NCBI GenBank assembly: GCA_947449575.1
Contig: CANFRV010000013.1
Coordinates: forward strand, 1 to 64,000
DNA length: 64,000 nt
Reading direction: 5' to 3'
Source: Flavobacteriales bacterium
Lineage (GTDB): Bacteria; Bacteroidota; Bacteroidia; Flavobacteriales_D; Crocinitomicaceae
In this document: positions 27,238 to 36,766 of the stretch, in pieces
Layout: the number at the start of each line of letters is the position of its first letter
Numbering within the stretch: position 1 is the first letter of the stretch
Program-made: the position numbers and the translations under genes
The notes under the pieces: generated by a model
Told to the model about the DNA's origin: nothing
Database searches by the model: none
What the model saw: only the letters and a program-made list of their open reading frames with translations

Positions 27238-27242
27238 CTAAA

Positions 27243-27276
27243 AAAAAATGGTATTAGTTCGCTAATACCATTTTTT
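27243..27276 (+). terminator. Intrinsic terminator with UUCG tetraloop
   Basis: A 15-bp stem (27243-27257 and 27262-27276, core ATGGTATTAG/CTAATACCAT flanked by six A and six T) closes a TTCG loop. It separates tRNA-Leu from tig. Confidence 0.88.
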
Positions 27277-27306
27277 GTTTATACAAGTTTTAAAATTGTT
27301 AAAAAA

Positions 27307-28662
27307 ATGAATATTACAAGAGTTGAAGAAGGCATCAATAGTGCTACAGTGAAAGTGAAAATTACAGCAGAGGATTACGGACACAAAGTAAAAGCGGGAC
27401 TTGACAAACATAGAGCAACTATGAAAATGACAGGTTTCAGACCTGGGAAAGTTCCTATGACAATCGTGCAACAAAAGCATGGTCAAAAGGTATTATCTGA
27501 TGTTTTAAATAAAATTGTAAATGATGGTTTATTTAATTTCATCTCAGAAAATAAAATGGAAGTTTTAGGTAATCCTATTCCTAGTGATAAAACACCCGTC
27601 GTTGGAAACTTCAATAAACCTGAAAATTTTGAATTCACATATGAAATTGGAATATCCCCAAAAATAAACATTTCACTTTCAGATGAAAATAAATACGACT
27701 ATGTAACGATTAAAGTAGATGATACTTTAGTAAATAAGCAAATCGAAGATTTACGTCGTCGGTATGGTAAATTAATTAGTCATGAAAAAGTGGGTGAATC
27801 TGATCTAATTTTAGGTCAATTTGTAGAATTGAATGCAGAAGGGGAAATATTACCTGGTGGAATTCTTCATTCATCAACTATTTCCATGGAATTTATAGAA
27901 GATGCCAAAGTGAAAACCGAGTTAGTTGGTAAACCTATTGGTTCTGTAGTGGTAGTTTCTCCATTATCAGTTTCACGAGGAGGAAAAGATACTGCAGCAA
28001 TGCTTGGAATACAAGAAGATGAATTAGCGAATGTATCCGATAAATTCCAAATGACAATCAATGAAATCAAGCGAATGGAAATGGCTGATTTAAGTCAAGA
28101 ATTATTCGATCGCTTATTTGGAGAAGGCACTATCAAGACTGAAGATGAATTAAAAGTAAAGATTGCAGCAGACTTGAAAGAAATGTTTGTAAATGATTCT
28201 GACAGAATATTAGCACGTTCTATTTTCGAAGATTTAATTGAAAATACAGATATAAAGTTACCTGATTCATTTTTAAAGCGTTGGATTCGATTATCAAATG
28301 AAAAACCTATTCTTCCTGAACAAATCGAAGAAGAATATGAGGGATATGCTAAAAATTTAAAATGGCAATTAATTCAAGGGAGTATTTTTAAAGCAACTGG
28401 ATTAAAATTAGAAAATCAAGAAATAATTGATTTCACAAAAGGTATATTAATCAGCAATTTTGCACAATATGGAATGGCTGCTCCTGAGGACAAAGAATTA
28501 ACAGAAACTGCACTTGGACTATTGTCTAAAAAAGAAGAATCTTCTCGGATTTTAGAAATGTTAGCAGATCAAAAAATTACTCAGTATTTTAAATCGACGG
28601 TAAAATTAAATGAAAAAGAAATTTCATACGACGATTTTATAGCGCTTGCAAATAAAAATTAA
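27307..28662 (+). CDS. tig: Trigger factor
   Basis: This is a ribosome-associated chaperone at the peptide exit tunnel. The 451-residue protein starts MNITRVEEG and carries the ribosome-docking signature GFRPGKVP (43-50). A central domain is weakly like the FKBP fold, and a long helical C-terminal chaperone domain follows. The ATG at 27307 is chosen; the open frame extends upstream through the tRNA and terminator, which cannot be coding. A strong terminator follows. Confidence 0.92.
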   Translation: MNITRVEEGINSATVKVKITAEDYGHKVKAGLDKHRATMKMTGFRPGKVPMTIVQQKHGQKVLSDVLNKIVNDGLFNFISENKMEVLGNPIPSDKTPVVGNFNKPENFEFTYEIGISPKINISLSDENKYDYVTIKVDDTLVNKQIEDLRRRYGKLISHEKVGESDLILGQFVELNAEGEILPGGILHSSTISMEFIEDAKVKTELVGKPIGSVVVVSPLSVSRGGKDTAAMLGIQEDELANVSDKFQMTINEIKRMEMADLSQELFDRLFGEGTIKTEDELKVKIAADLKEMFVNDSDRILARSIFEDLIENTDIKLPDSFLKRWIRLSNEKPILPEQIEEEYEGYAKNLKWQLIQGSIFKATGLKLENQEIIDFTKGILISNFAQYGMAAPEDKELTETALGLLSKKEESSRILEMLADQKITQYFKSTVKLNEKEISYDDFIALANKN

Positions 28663-28678
28663 CAGTTTTAATCCATAA

Positions 28679-28713
28679 AAAAAGCCGTTCAAGTTAAATC
28701 TGAACGGCTTTTT
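28679..28713. terminator. Bidirectional intrinsic terminator
   Basis: The stem AAAAAGCCGTTCA (28679-28691) / TGAACGGCTTTTT (28701-28713) has a nine-base loop, between the convergent tig and sppA genes. Confidence 0.88.
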
Positions 28714-28731
28714 CTTTGGTTATAATCCCTT

Positions 28732-30552
28732 TTAATGAATTAAAATTTCATAGGGTAAACGCATTTGAATTCCCTTCATCGTTTCTAATTTTTTCAGCTG
28801 ACTATAGTATTCTAAAAAAGCCTGGGGTAATTCAGTATCTGAGCCCATAGAAGCATCAGAATTTTCTAGGTCATCATTAAAGTTATCAATCAATTCCGTC
28901 AATAAATCGTCTTTAACCAGCGGGTAATAAAGTACCTTTGGAGTCTGAATATTCATTTTTTTCGCTGCATAATTAATTGCATCTTTTATACCGCCCAACT
29001 GATCAACCAACCCGATTTTTAGAGCATCTTTACCTGTCCAAACACGACCTCTAGCTATTTTATTTACTGCATCTATTGACAAGCCTCTTCCCTCTGCAAC
29101 TCGACCCATAAATTGGAAATATATACTATCTATTTCATTTTGAATAATAAGTGTTTCTTCTTCCGTCAACTTTCGATTGATGGTCATTACAGAATGCTTA
29201 TTTGTAAAGGCCCTGTCAAAAGTTAGACCCAATTTATTACTCAACATATTACCAATGTAAGGAATGACACCAAAAACACCTATTGAACCTGTTATGGTAT
29301 TCGCTTCGGCAAAAATTGTTGATGCTGGCGCTGCAATATAATATCCGCCAGATGCTGCCACATCTCCCATAGAAACAATTACTGGCTTCACTTTATTTGT
29401 TAACTTAACTTCTCGCCAAATCTCATCACTTGCTAGTGCACTCCCTCCTGGACTATTAATCCGAAAGACCACCGTTTTAATCGTTTTATTTTTGCGTACT
29501 TCCTGAAATAATTTACAAATCTTTGTTGATGACAAACCAGAACCATTGGTACTCACTTCACCTTCTGCTATAATTACAGCAATGTTTGGTTCTTCGGACT
29601 TCATTTCTAACTGATTTTCAAAAAACATCTGTTTAGAATACTTTTCAAATGACTGAAATTTTATCTCTTCCTCCTCAGTAACACCTATTTTACTTCGCAA
29701 AATATCAATAACTTCATCCCTGTATTTAACACCATCAATCAACTTATATCTAACCGCATCAGAAACATTATGAATTGATACATTTTCGGCTATCTCATTT
29801 AAAGCCATTTCTGATATTTTTCTATCCTGTCCAATATCATGACGGATATCATCCCATATAACACCAATATAACGCTCAATTTGAAGACGACTTGAATCGC
29901 TCATTTTGTCCCTGAAAAAAGGCTCAACTGCACTTTTGAAATCATTGTTTTTACCTCTGATAACCTGCATTTCCACTTCCAACATATCGAGCGTGTTTTT
30001 ATAATACATTAGTTCTGCTCCCAATCCAACAAATTCCATAGTGGAAGTCGGAAAACCATAATTCAAATTAGCGGCCGAAGCAATGTAATACTCTTTCTGA
30101 GTAATCAATTCTCCCGAATTATAAGCAATCGCAAATTTTCCGCTTTTTTCAAAATTATTTATAGCATCGCGTAATTCCTTAGCAACCGCATATCCACAGT
30201 TAACATTCTCTATATCAATAAAAACACCTTTAATTCTATCATCTTTCGCAGCTGTTTCAAAACCAACCAACAAATCACTTAATCCAATCTTATTATCGAA
30301 ACTAAGGTTTGACTTATTAAATTTAGTATTTCCAATTTCTGAAATATTTCCATTCAAGGTAATGTGCATAATCGTGTTTTCTTCAATTATGACTTGTTTT
30401 GATTGTAAACCTGACAATCCACCGATAACACCTCCTACCATTAATAAAAAGATTATCGACCCAATTATCGAAACGATTATAGCAGCTATTAAACTAGGCC
30501 AAAATATTTTACCAAATTTAACCTTACTTTCACTTACCTTATTTTCATTCAT
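28732..30552 (-). CDS. sppA: Signal peptide peptidase SppA, 67K type
   Basis: The membrane-anchored serine protease degrades cleaved signal peptides. The 606-residue protein has one N-terminal membrane helix (about 15-42) and two tandem peptidase S49 domains. The Lys general base is probably K185 (LMYYKNTLD) in the first domain, and the nucleophile S401 is in GDVAASGGYYIAAPA of the second, matching the K209/S409 arrangement of E. coli. RINSPGGSALASDEI and TGSIGVFGVIP are also typical. It has its own full promoter. Confidence 0.93.
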   Translation of the reverse strand: MNENKVSESKVKFGKIFWPSLIAAIIVSIIGSIIFLLMVGGVIGGLSGLQSKQVIIEENTIMHITLNGNISEIGNTKFNKSNLSFDNKIGLSDLLVGFETAAKDDRIKGVFIDIENVNCGYAVAKELRDAINNFEKSGKFAIAYNSGELITQKEYYIASAANLNYGFPTSTMEFVGLGAELMYYKNTLDMLEVEMQVIRGKNNDFKSAVEPFFRDKMSDSSRLQIERYIGVIWDDIRHDIGQDRKISEMALNEIAENVSIHNVSDAVRYKLIDGVKYRDEVIDILRSKIGVTEEEEIKFQSFEKYSKQMFFENQLEMKSEEPNIAVIIAEGEVSTNGSGLSSTKICKLFQEVRKNKTIKTVVFRINSPGGSALASDEIWREVKLTNKVKPVIVSMGDVAASGGYYIAAPASTIFAEANTITGSIGVFGVIPYIGNMLSNKLGLTFDRAFTNKHSVMTINRKLTEEETLIIQNEIDSIYFQFMGRVAEGRGLSIDAVNKIARGRVWTGKDALKIGLVDQLGGIKDAINYAAKKMNIQTPKVLYYPLVKDDLLTELIDNFNDDLENSDASMGSDTELPQAFLEYYSQLKKLETMKGIQMRLPYEILIH

Positions 30553-30572
30553 AATTCATTACTTATTAAATT

Positions 30573-30602
30573 CAAAATTAAGGATAATTAAAAAAAGACA
30601 AA
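30573..30602 (-). promoter_or_regulatory. Full Bacteroidota promoter of sppA
   Basis: The minus strand reads TTTG (30602-30599), an 18-base spacer, and TAATTTTG (30580-30573). The start codon is 21 bases downstream. Confidence 0.65.
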
Positions 30603-30680
30603 ATTGTAATCGGATGAAAGGTGGATTATTAATGATTGAACACGCAAAGATTGTGATAAAGTTTTCTGAGAAAACTAAAT

Positions 30681-30709
30681 AAAAAAAACCGATCTCGAAA
30701 GATCGGTTT
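30681..30709 (-). terminator. Intrinsic terminator of the OmpA/TPR gene
   Basis: The stem AAACCGATCT (30686-30695) / AGATCGGTTT (30700-30709) has loop CGAA. On the minus strand it is followed by a run of eight U. It lies 22 bases after the stop at 30732. Confidence 0.85.
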
Positions 30710-30731
30710 CCTAAATGACAAAAATTAACTT

Positions 30732-32429
30732 TTATTTTATAACTCCTGAAAATGATGCATCTTCCATATATTTCAAGAATTCTCTATCCTTTGATGCTTT
30801 ATTTTTCCAAGAAGAATCAATTGCAAATGCGCTTTTTAAGTTGCTAACTACTGAAGCAACATTATTTGCACGAGCAGCAGAAACCGCTCTTAAATAAAAT
30901 CCTTGAGCACTTTCTTTGTCAACTGAACCATCAAGAGCCTTAATGTCTGCACCTGGCGTTTTAACTAGTAATAATGCCAAAGCTTTATTGAAAGAATCAT
31001 CAGAACCAAAATGAGAAACCGCATCATTGTACAATCCATCTTGAATATTTAATATTCCTAGATTATAATTAACTTCATCCCCAGCTCCACTTGCAGCGTC
31101 TAATAATAATTTTGCACCTGAACGATCTCCTGACACTCCAGCTACTGCTCCTAAATTATTTTTGGAAATAGCATTATCCTGAAGGCCATTCGCTTGTTCA
31201 AATTCAGCTTTAGCTTCAGTCAATTTATTTTGCATATACAAAATAGCTCCAACATTATTTGAAGTTCTATAATCACTTGGGAAATTTTTCTTAGCTATTT
31301 TATAAACACGTAACTTTTCATTCAAATCATTTGTTAAAGTAGCTGTATACAACAATTCTTCTAAGTTTAATGAATCCGGAGTTGAAACAGACAACTTTTG
31401 TAATTCTTGATCAGAATACCCTAACTTATCATACGTAACGACAATTTCAGTACGTCGAAGTTTAGTGAAAACATTATTTTCCAAGAAAGCAAATGTTTTT
31501 CCCATATTACGCATTTCCGTTTCACGAGTAATTGGATCTTTGTGCATTTCTAAAACACGAATGATCAATTGCTTCTCATCATTATTCATTGAAGATTTTT
31601 CTAATTCCTTTTTGAAACCATCATAATCTTCACCTCTACCTGCTAGAGAATAAATATCTGTTTGACATTTTACATTTTTAACCTGTTTTGCAATACCCAT
31701 AACTGCCGCTTTTGCAGCTGAAGCCCTCTCATTTGATAAAGAATCATTAGAACCAACTTCTCCCTCAGGTGATGCATATCCAATTAAATTAATAGATTTA
31801 ATTGTTATTTTTGGATTAGATTGAGCAGCAGCAAGCCACACTGTAAAATCAGCAATGTCTTTTTCTTTTAATTCACTAGGCTTAACAACTGATTTACCTC
31901 TTTCAAAATTCACTTGAGCAGAGAAGCCCTTTTCAGAAACACGCGTAAAAGCATCTTTTTCTAAAATTACCTTAAAATCTTTATTGACCAATAATGGTGT
32001 AATGATAGTACCATCTGCGACTTTTTTAGAGGCCAACATCGGTTTTTCCTTTTTTCCTTTTTTCACTGAACCAACTACAGTTAAATCAATGCTTTCAAAT
32101 TCAGGTTTATATAAAACAATATCTGAGTATTTCACAGTACCACCAGACTTATATTGAATTGAATTTCCATTTCCAGTTACTTTTTCTCCTTGAACAGTAA
32201 TTGCTTTCAATGCAGTAGTTCCTAACATTGGAGTAATTTCAGCAGAAACTTTTTTCTTGATACCTTTTTCCGGTAATGAAATTTCGCCACTTATTCTTAC
32301 AGAATCCCCGTGCATTTCCAAGGGATTTGGAGTAATTTTGTAGGTAATATCCTTCATCAACTTACAACTTGTTGCCATTGAACTTGCAACAACGATAAAA
32401 GCTAATCCTTTAATAGTCTGTTTTTTCAT
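30732..32429 (-). CDS. Outer-membrane lipoprotein with OmpA-like and TPR domains
   Basis: The predicted 565-residue lipoprotein has a signal peptide ending in a lipobox-like MATSC, with Cys22 as the anchor. A beta-rich N-terminal domain (about 30-150) has the sequence KITPNPLEMHGDSVRISGEISLPEKG. An OmpA-type peptidoglycan-binding domain (about 170-270) carries FERGKSVVKPSE and LIGYASPEGEVGSNDSLSNERA. Helical tetratricopeptide-like repeats (about 350-510) end in SFAIDSSWKNKA. It probably anchors the outer membrane to peptidoglycan or scaffolds an envelope complex. The exact role is unknown, and no T9SS component lies beside it. Confidence 0.78.
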   Translation of the reverse strand: MKKQTIKGLAFIVVASSMATSCKLMKDITYKITPNPLEMHGDSVRISGEISLPEKGIKKKVSAEITPMLGTTALKAITVQGEKVTGNGNSIQYKSGGTVKYSDIVLYKPEFESIDLTVVGSVKKGKKEKPMLASKKVADGTIITPLLVNKDFKVILEKDAFTRVSEKGFSAQVNFERGKSVVKPSELKEKDIADFTVWLAAAQSNPKITIKSINLIGYASPEGEVGSNDSLSNERASAAKAAVMGIAKQVKNVKCQTDIYSLAGRGEDYDGFKKELEKSSMNNDEKQLIIRVLEMHKDPITRETEMRNMGKTFAFLENNVFTKLRRTEIVVTYDKLGYSDQELQKLSVSTPDSLNLEELLYTATLTNDLNEKLRVYKIAKKNFPSDYRTSNNVGAILYMQNKLTEAKAEFEQANGLQDNAISKNNLGAVAGVSGDRSGAKLLLDAASGAGDEVNYNLGILNIQDGLYNDAVSHFGSDDSFNKALALLLVKTPGADIKALDGSVDKESAQGFYLRAVSAARANNVASVVSNLKSAFAIDSSWKNKASKDREFLKYMEDASFSGVIK

Positions 32430-32506
32430 ATTTTACTAGATGTAATTCTAACTAAATTCATGCAATATTAATCATTAATATTATAAAACACAATAAAAAA
32501 ATTCAA

Positions 32507-33052
32507 TTATATGAGAGAGGAACCTTTATCTAATTCATTGTTTTTAATGACCAAAACTGAACTATTATCTCTACAATCAATTAATAATTGACTAACCGAA
32601 AATCCAGATAAAGGGTCAATTTTAGCGGTCGCGATATCATTTAAGGGCATTAAAACAAATCTCCTATCTTGATGCAATGGATGAGGGATGGACAATCTTT
32701 CTGTCTTAATTATCTCATCATTATAATAAATGATATCAATATCAATTGTTCGCGATGAATATACTTGTTCAATTGTTTTATTGGATCTGCCCAACTCTTT
32801 TTCAATATTTTGAATTTCATCAAGAACTTCTAAAGGTGAAAAATTTGTTCGAACTAAAACACATGTATTGTAAAAAAGTAAATCAGCTTCAAACCCAACT
32901 GGGGGATTTTCATAAATTGGTGCGATTCTCAAAATTTGCCCAATTCGATGACGAATTAAAGTAAGTCCATTTTCAATGGTAGCAAGCCGATCACCTAAAT
33001 TACTTCCAATACTTAAATAAACAAATGTGTCAGAAATTATTTTTTCTTCCAT
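32507..33052 (-). CDS. folK: 6-hydroxymethyl-dihydropterin pyrophosphokinase
   Basis: The folate pathway kinase transfers pyrophosphate from ATP to hydroxymethyl-dihydropterin. The 181-residue protein has YLSIGSNLGDR (about 12-22), APIYENPPVGF, FYNTCV, and the active-site run GRSNKTIEQVYSSRTIDIDIIYYND (in two blocks, GRSNK and SRTIDIDII), then IPHPLHQDRRFVLMPL. It overlaps gldD upstream by 16 bases, so it is in the mutY/ssb/gld cluster. Confidence 0.92.
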   Translation of the reverse strand: MEEKIISDTFVYLSIGSNLGDRLATIENGLTLIRHRIGQILRIAPIYENPPVGFEADLLFYNTCVLVRTNFSPLEVLDEIQNIEKELGRSNKTIEQVYSSRTIDIDIIYYNDEIIKTERLSIPHPLHQDRRFVLMPLNDIATAKIDPLSGFSVSQLLIDCRDNSSVLVIKNNELDKGSSLI

Positions 33053-33612
33053 TTAAATGTATTAACCATTCTCATTAAATCCACTTTCAAATATTCAATA
33101 CTTGGTCGCAATGAATCATAGTTTGGCACACTATTAAAGTAAACAACTCCGCTTACAAAGCGTGATATTGAATCTGTCAGATAAAACTGAAAAGGTGTCG
33201 CTACATCCCCTTTTAGTTCGAAAAAAGTTCCGAAAACTCTATCTTTAGGTCGTAATATTTTAACATCTTCAATTGATGTTGCTTTTATTTTATGCTCATC
33301 AACTTTGTCATTTGAATAATTAACATACTTTGATAACGGCTCAACCATGTCAATGTATGAAAAATGAATTATTCCATTTAAAGCTCCAAGTTGAATATCT
33401 TTGTGACATGTTTCAAGACCTTTCTCTTTCACTTTTTCAACCTTAAAAAGTGTTGATACATCAAATGAATAAGGACAATTATCTGAAAACTGCACATACT
33501 TGTGGTTCGGTAGATTTAAGCGCAAATAAGTAGGGGGTTTTGGAATAGTTATTTGTTCCTGCCCGCAAGAAGTAAGTAATAAGAATACTGTAAAGATTTT
33601 TAGTGTTTTCAT
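33037..33612 (-). CDS. gldD: Gliding motility lipoprotein GldD
   Basis: This lipoprotein is required for gliding and, with the other Gld proteins, linked to T9SS function in Flavobacteria. The roughly 191-residue form starts MKTLKIFTVFLLLTSCGQ, a lipoprotein signal with Cys16. It continues with PPTYLRLNLPNHKY, CPYSFDVS, CHKDIQLGALNGIIHFSYI and KGDVATPFQFYLTDS, which I recognise from GldD. The ATG at 33612 gives a clean signal peptide; an upstream frame to 33648 would hide it. It sits 42 bases after the gldE stop and overlaps folK. Confidence 0.92.
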   Translation of the reverse strand: MKTLKIFTVFLLLTSCGQEQITIPKPPTYLRLNLPNHKYVQFSDNCPYSFDVSTLFKVEKVKEKGLETCHKDIQLGALNGIIHFSYIDMVEPLSKYVNYSNDKVDEHKIKATSIEDVKILRPKDRVFGTFFELKGDVATPFQFYLTDSISRFVSGVVYFNSVPNYDSLRPSIEYLKVDLMRMVNTFKWKKK

Positions 33613-33654
33613 GTGTATTTTAATAGTTAAACTTTCTTTAACAGCCATTTTTTT

Positions 33655-35022
33655 TTAAGATTCAGAAGAAGTATTTAAAACCACCACCTTTACCATTTTA
33701 ATTCGCTTTTTGTCAGATGATTCTACAATTAATTTTACATTACTGCAGATAAAATACTCCTTGTTTTTTAATATTCTCCCAGCATTTTCGATGATAAAAC
33801 CACCTAAGGAATCCGATTCGCCTTTGATGGCATCAAAATCTTTTCCATCGATATCTAGTATTTTATAAAAATCATTTAGAGCAATTTTACCCTCAATAAG
33901 AAACGTATTTTCATCTACTTTTTTATGCAAAATTTCAGCATCATCAAACTCGTCTGTGATATCGCCAACAATCTCTTCAAGCACATCCTCAAGCGTCACA
34001 ACACCACTTGCACCGCCATATTCATCTACAACAATTGCCATATGAACTTTCTTGCTTTGAAATTCTTTTAAAAGATCATCAATTTTTTTATTTTCAGGCA
34101 CAAAAATTGGTTTACGAGTGAGCTCTCGCCAATTAAATGTTTCATCCTGATCTAAAAAAGGTAATAAATCTTTGATAAACAAAATCCCTTTTATATCATC
34201 AAACGATTCAGAAAAAACAGGAATTCTAGAGTAACCACATTCCAAGATAAATGCTAAAACTTGTTTAAAATTCAAATCATCTTGAATAGCACTCACATGC
34301 ATGCGCGAACACATAATTTGAGTCACATCCGTATTTCCAAACCTTACTATTCCTTCTAAAATTTTATGTTCCCCTTCTGAAACATTCTCCTCTTTCGTCA
34401 AAGCCAATGCTTGCTCTAACTCATCCGAAGAAATTTGCACACCTTTTCGTTTAGCGTATTTATGAATAAAATTCGACCCATTTACTAACCCACTTTTTAA
34501 CCATGATAACGGAGGTAAGTTGTTAAGAGTATTGAGAGGAATTGCCATAAATTTAGTAAAAGTCAAAGCATTTTTTGTGGCGTATATTTTGGGGACAACT
34601 TCACCTAACAAGAGTAAAACTAAGGTGATTGCAAACACTTCAATTACAAATCGAAGGGTGTCATTATCTCCATCTGAAGTGCCAAGAAACGAAGGCTCAG
34701 CTAATATTGAGCTGGATAGAATTACAATTGCAACGTTTAAAAAATTATTTGAAATTAGAATGGTCGCTAATAACTGCTGCGGCACATCTAGTAAATCACT
34801 TACCAGCTTCCCCGATTTACTAGTGTCATTTTTTAACTCTTCTTTTTCCAATGGACTTAAAGAGAAAAAAGCGGTTTCTGCACCAGAAATTAATGCCGTA
34901 AGTAAAAGCAATACAATTAAAAGTATAAATGAAAATAAAATACCTGAAAAGTTAAATCCCGCTTGGGTAATTTCCACAATTGGATGAATTGTGAAAGGCA
35001 CTGTTGAACTCATGAATTCCAA
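33655..35022 (-). CDS. gldE: GldE, CorC/CNNM-type membrane protein
   Basis: The 455-residue inner-membrane protein is related to CorC/HlyC and CNNM transporters. It has a DUF21 transmembrane domain (about 25-210, with ALISGAETAFFSLSP), paired CBS domains (about 225-345, VSAIQDDLNFKQVL and KKVHMAIVVDEYGGASGVVTLEDVLEEIVGDI), and a C-terminal CorC_HlyC domain. Its place between ssb and gldD matches the gldE locus of Flavobacterium, where it supports gliding together with GldD. Ion specificity is unknown. Confidence 0.9.
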   Translation of the reverse strand: MEFMSSTVPFTIHPIVEITQAGFNFSGILFSFILLIVLLLLTALISGAETAFFSLSPLEKEELKNDTSKSGKLVSDLLDVPQQLLATILISNNFLNVAIVILSSSILAEPSFLGTSDGDNDTLRFVIEVFAITLVLLLLGEVVPKIYATKNALTFTKFMAIPLNTLNNLPPLSWLKSGLVNGSNFIHKYAKRKGVQISSDELEQALALTKEENVSEGEHKILEGIVRFGNTDVTQIMCSRMHVSAIQDDLNFKQVLAFILECGYSRIPVFSESFDDIKGILFIKDLLPFLDQDETFNWRELTRKPIFVPENKKIDDLLKEFQSKKVHMAIVVDEYGGASGVVTLEDVLEEIVGDITDEFDDAEILHKKVDENTFLIEGKIALNDFYKILDIDGKDFDAIKGESDSLGGFIIENAGRILKNKEYFICSNVKLIVESSDKKRIKMVKVVVLNTSSES

Positions 35023-35108
35023 TTAAAAATAAAATTAATTAAATCAAAATTAGTCATTTTGAATCTAATTAATATCACAGACAGCGAAAGAATTGCTAAT
35101 TAATTTAT

Positions 35109-35561
35109 TCAAAAAGGTAAATCCTTCTCATCTTTCCTTAATAGCTCCTCCATTTTTGAAAATGTATCGGGTGTTCCATCAGCTGAATATGGAGCTTCTT
35201 TTTTCACGATCTTGTCAGATCCCTCTGGTCTAGAAATAATGTTTAATTCATCTGCAATGACTTCAGTTGAATACCGTGTTAGTCCCTCTTTGTCTTGCCA
35301 TGATCTTTTCTTTAATTTACCTTCAATATACACTTTATATCCTTTTCGGACATATTTTTCAGTAACTTCAGCCAAACCTCTCCAAACGACGATATCATGC
35401 CAATCGGTTATTTCTTTTTTCTCCCCCGTTTCTCGATCTGTATAAACTTCCGAAGTTGCAATTGAAAAGGTAGCAACCATTGAACCATTTTCCAATCTTC
35501 GGACTTCAGGATCCTTCCCTAAATTACCAATAAGAATAACTTTATTAACCGTACCCGCCAT
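35109..35561 (-). CDS. ssb: Single-stranded DNA-binding protein
   Basis: The 150-residue SSB has an N-terminal OB fold (MAGTVNKVILIGNLGKDPEVR, TDWHDIVVWRGLAEV, YIEGKLKKRSWQDKEG) and a short acidic linker ending in the protein-recruiting tail EKDLPF. A full promoter lies just upstream. The tail is echoed by the DUF3127 protein at 44705. Confidence 0.95.
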   Translation of the reverse strand: MAGTVNKVILIGNLGKDPEVRRLENGSMVATFSIATSEVYTDRETGEKKEITDWHDIVVWRGLAEVTEKYVRKGYKVYIEGKLKKRSWQDKEGLTRYSTEVIADELNIISRPEGSDKIVKKEAPYSADGTPDTFSKMEELLRKDEKDLPF

Positions 35562-35583
35562 ATCACTAAGAATTTATTTTTAT

Positions 35584-35614
35584 CAAATATACCACTAATT
35601 TAACTAAATGTCAA
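35584..35614 (-). promoter_or_regulatory. Promoter of ssb-gldE-gldD-folK
   Basis: The minus strand reads TTG (35614-35612), a 20-base spacer, then TATATTTG (35591-35584), 23 bases before the ssb ATG. Confidence 0.6.
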
Positions 35615-35618
35615 CAAT

Positions 35619-36653
35619 TTAAAACTCACTTTCTTCTAAGAAACGATCTATTAAACGTGGCAAGGGAAAATCTTGAATATCCTTCCTATTTATTCGTAAA
35701 AAGGTGCTTGGTAAGTTGGATGGAAAACAATCGAAAAAGTAAAACCTAGCATTAATTTTCTGATGCGATAATATATGGATTACCTTTTCGCTTTGAAGTA
35801 TTGGTTTCACATCAAATTTTTCAAAAATCATTTTAAAAACCTCCTTTTTAGTTAATTCATCGCTTGTTTCGATCAAGGGAAATTGAAATAAATGTTGCCA
35901 AATATCTTTGCTCTCTCGTTTTTCTAAAAATAATTGATTATCCTGTTGAAAAATAAGAAAATGAAAAAATCGATCTCTGGTTTTCGTCTTTTTAGACTTA
36001 ACGGGTCTTTCGTTTGTGTTTTTCAACTGATAAGAGAGACATTTTTCAAGTAATGGACACGAATCACACAGGGGCTTTGTTGGCAAACATTGAATTGCAC
36101 CCAATTCCATAATTGCCTGATTATGAATCGCGGCATCATTATTCGGGAGAAGTTCTTGCGCCAATTGAGCAAAATATTTTTGTCCTTCCGTTGAATCGAT
36201 AGGAAGGTCAATATTAAAAACTCGACTTAAAACACGGTAAACATTCCCGTCAACGACTGCATGCGGTAAATTGAAAGCGAAAGAAGAAATCGCAGCCGCT
36301 GTGTAATCCCCTATTCCTTTGAGTTTTTTTATCTCTGAAAAAGTAGTTGGGAAAACACCATTATATTCCGCCGCAATAATCTTAGCAGTTGTATGTAAAT
36401 TTCTAGCTCTACTGTAATACCCAAGACCCTGCCAATCATTTAATACGTCTTGTTCTGATGCGTTTGCTAAATCAAAAACCGTTGGGTAATTTTGGGTAAA
36501 TTTTAGATAATAACTTAATCCTTGCGCAACTCGTGTCTGTTGAAGAATAATTTCTGACAACCAAATCAAATAGGGGTCATTTGTGCTGCGCCAAGGGAGT
36601 TCACGTTTGTTTAATCTATACCAAATCCCTATTAGTAGGTGAAAATCAACCAT
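35619..36653 (-). CDS. mutY: A/G-specific adenine glycosylase
   Basis: The enzyme removes adenine mispaired with 8-oxoguanine. The 344-residue protein has catalytic E34 (WLSEIILQQT), the helix-hairpin-helix LKGIGDYTAAAI (111-122), catalytic D135 (AVVDGNVYR), and the iron-sulfur ligands C189, C196, C199 and C205 in the normal x6-x2-x5 spacing. A C-terminal Nudix-like 8-oxoG recognition domain follows (LFLEKRESKDIWQHLFQFPL). It is divergent from the HU gene. Confidence 0.95.
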   Translation of the reverse strand: MVDFHLLIGIWYRLNKRELPWRSTNDPYLIWLSEIILQQTRVAQGLSYYLKFTQNYPTVFDLANASEQDVLNDWQGLGYYSRARNLHTTAKIIAAEYNGVFPTTFSEIKKLKGIGDYTAAAISSFAFNLPHAVVDGNVYRVLSRVFNIDLPIDSTEGQKYFAQLAQELLPNNDAAIHNQAIMELGAIQCLPTKPLCDSCPLLEKCLSYQLKNTNERPVKSKKTKTRDRFFHFLIFQQDNQLFLEKRESKDIWQHLFQFPLIETSDELTKKEVFKMIFEKFDVKPILQSEKVIHILSHQKINARFYFFDCFPSNLPSTFLRINRKDIQDFPLPRLIDRFLEESEF

Positions 36654-36688
36654 TAAGACGAAAGTTTTTAAATTAATTGAATAAAATG

Positions 36689-36696
36689 CAAAAATA
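36689..36696 (-). promoter_or_regulatory. -7 promoter box of mutY
   Basis: The minus strand reads TATTTTTG, 36 bases upstream of the mutY ATG. It is divergent from the HU promoter box at 36712. Confidence 0.45.
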
Positions 36697-36711
36697 TATA
36701 TTTAAGTAATA

Positions 36712-36719
36712 TACTTTTG
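36712..36719 (+). promoter_or_regulatory. -7 promoter box of the HU gene
   Basis: TACTTTTG matches TAnnTTTG and lies about 48 bases before the ATG at 36767. Confidence 0.5.
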
Positions 36720-36766
36720 CATTCTGAAAATCAAAAAGATCAAAATAATTAAAAACACAAAACAAA

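Noticed and set aside
27199-27306. In-frame upstream extension of tig
   Set aside because: The extension would translate the tRNA 3' half and its terminator; the ATG at 27307 gives the canonical trigger factor start.
30362-30682. 106-codon ORF opposite the start of sppA
   Set aside because: It covers the sppA signal-anchor codons and the sppA promoter in antisense and looks like translated AT-rich DNA.
34520-34987. 155-codon plus-strand ORF inside gldE
   Set aside because: It is antisense to conserved gldE coding sequence, is rich in Ser and Asn without any domain, and has no promoter box; it is a shadow frame.
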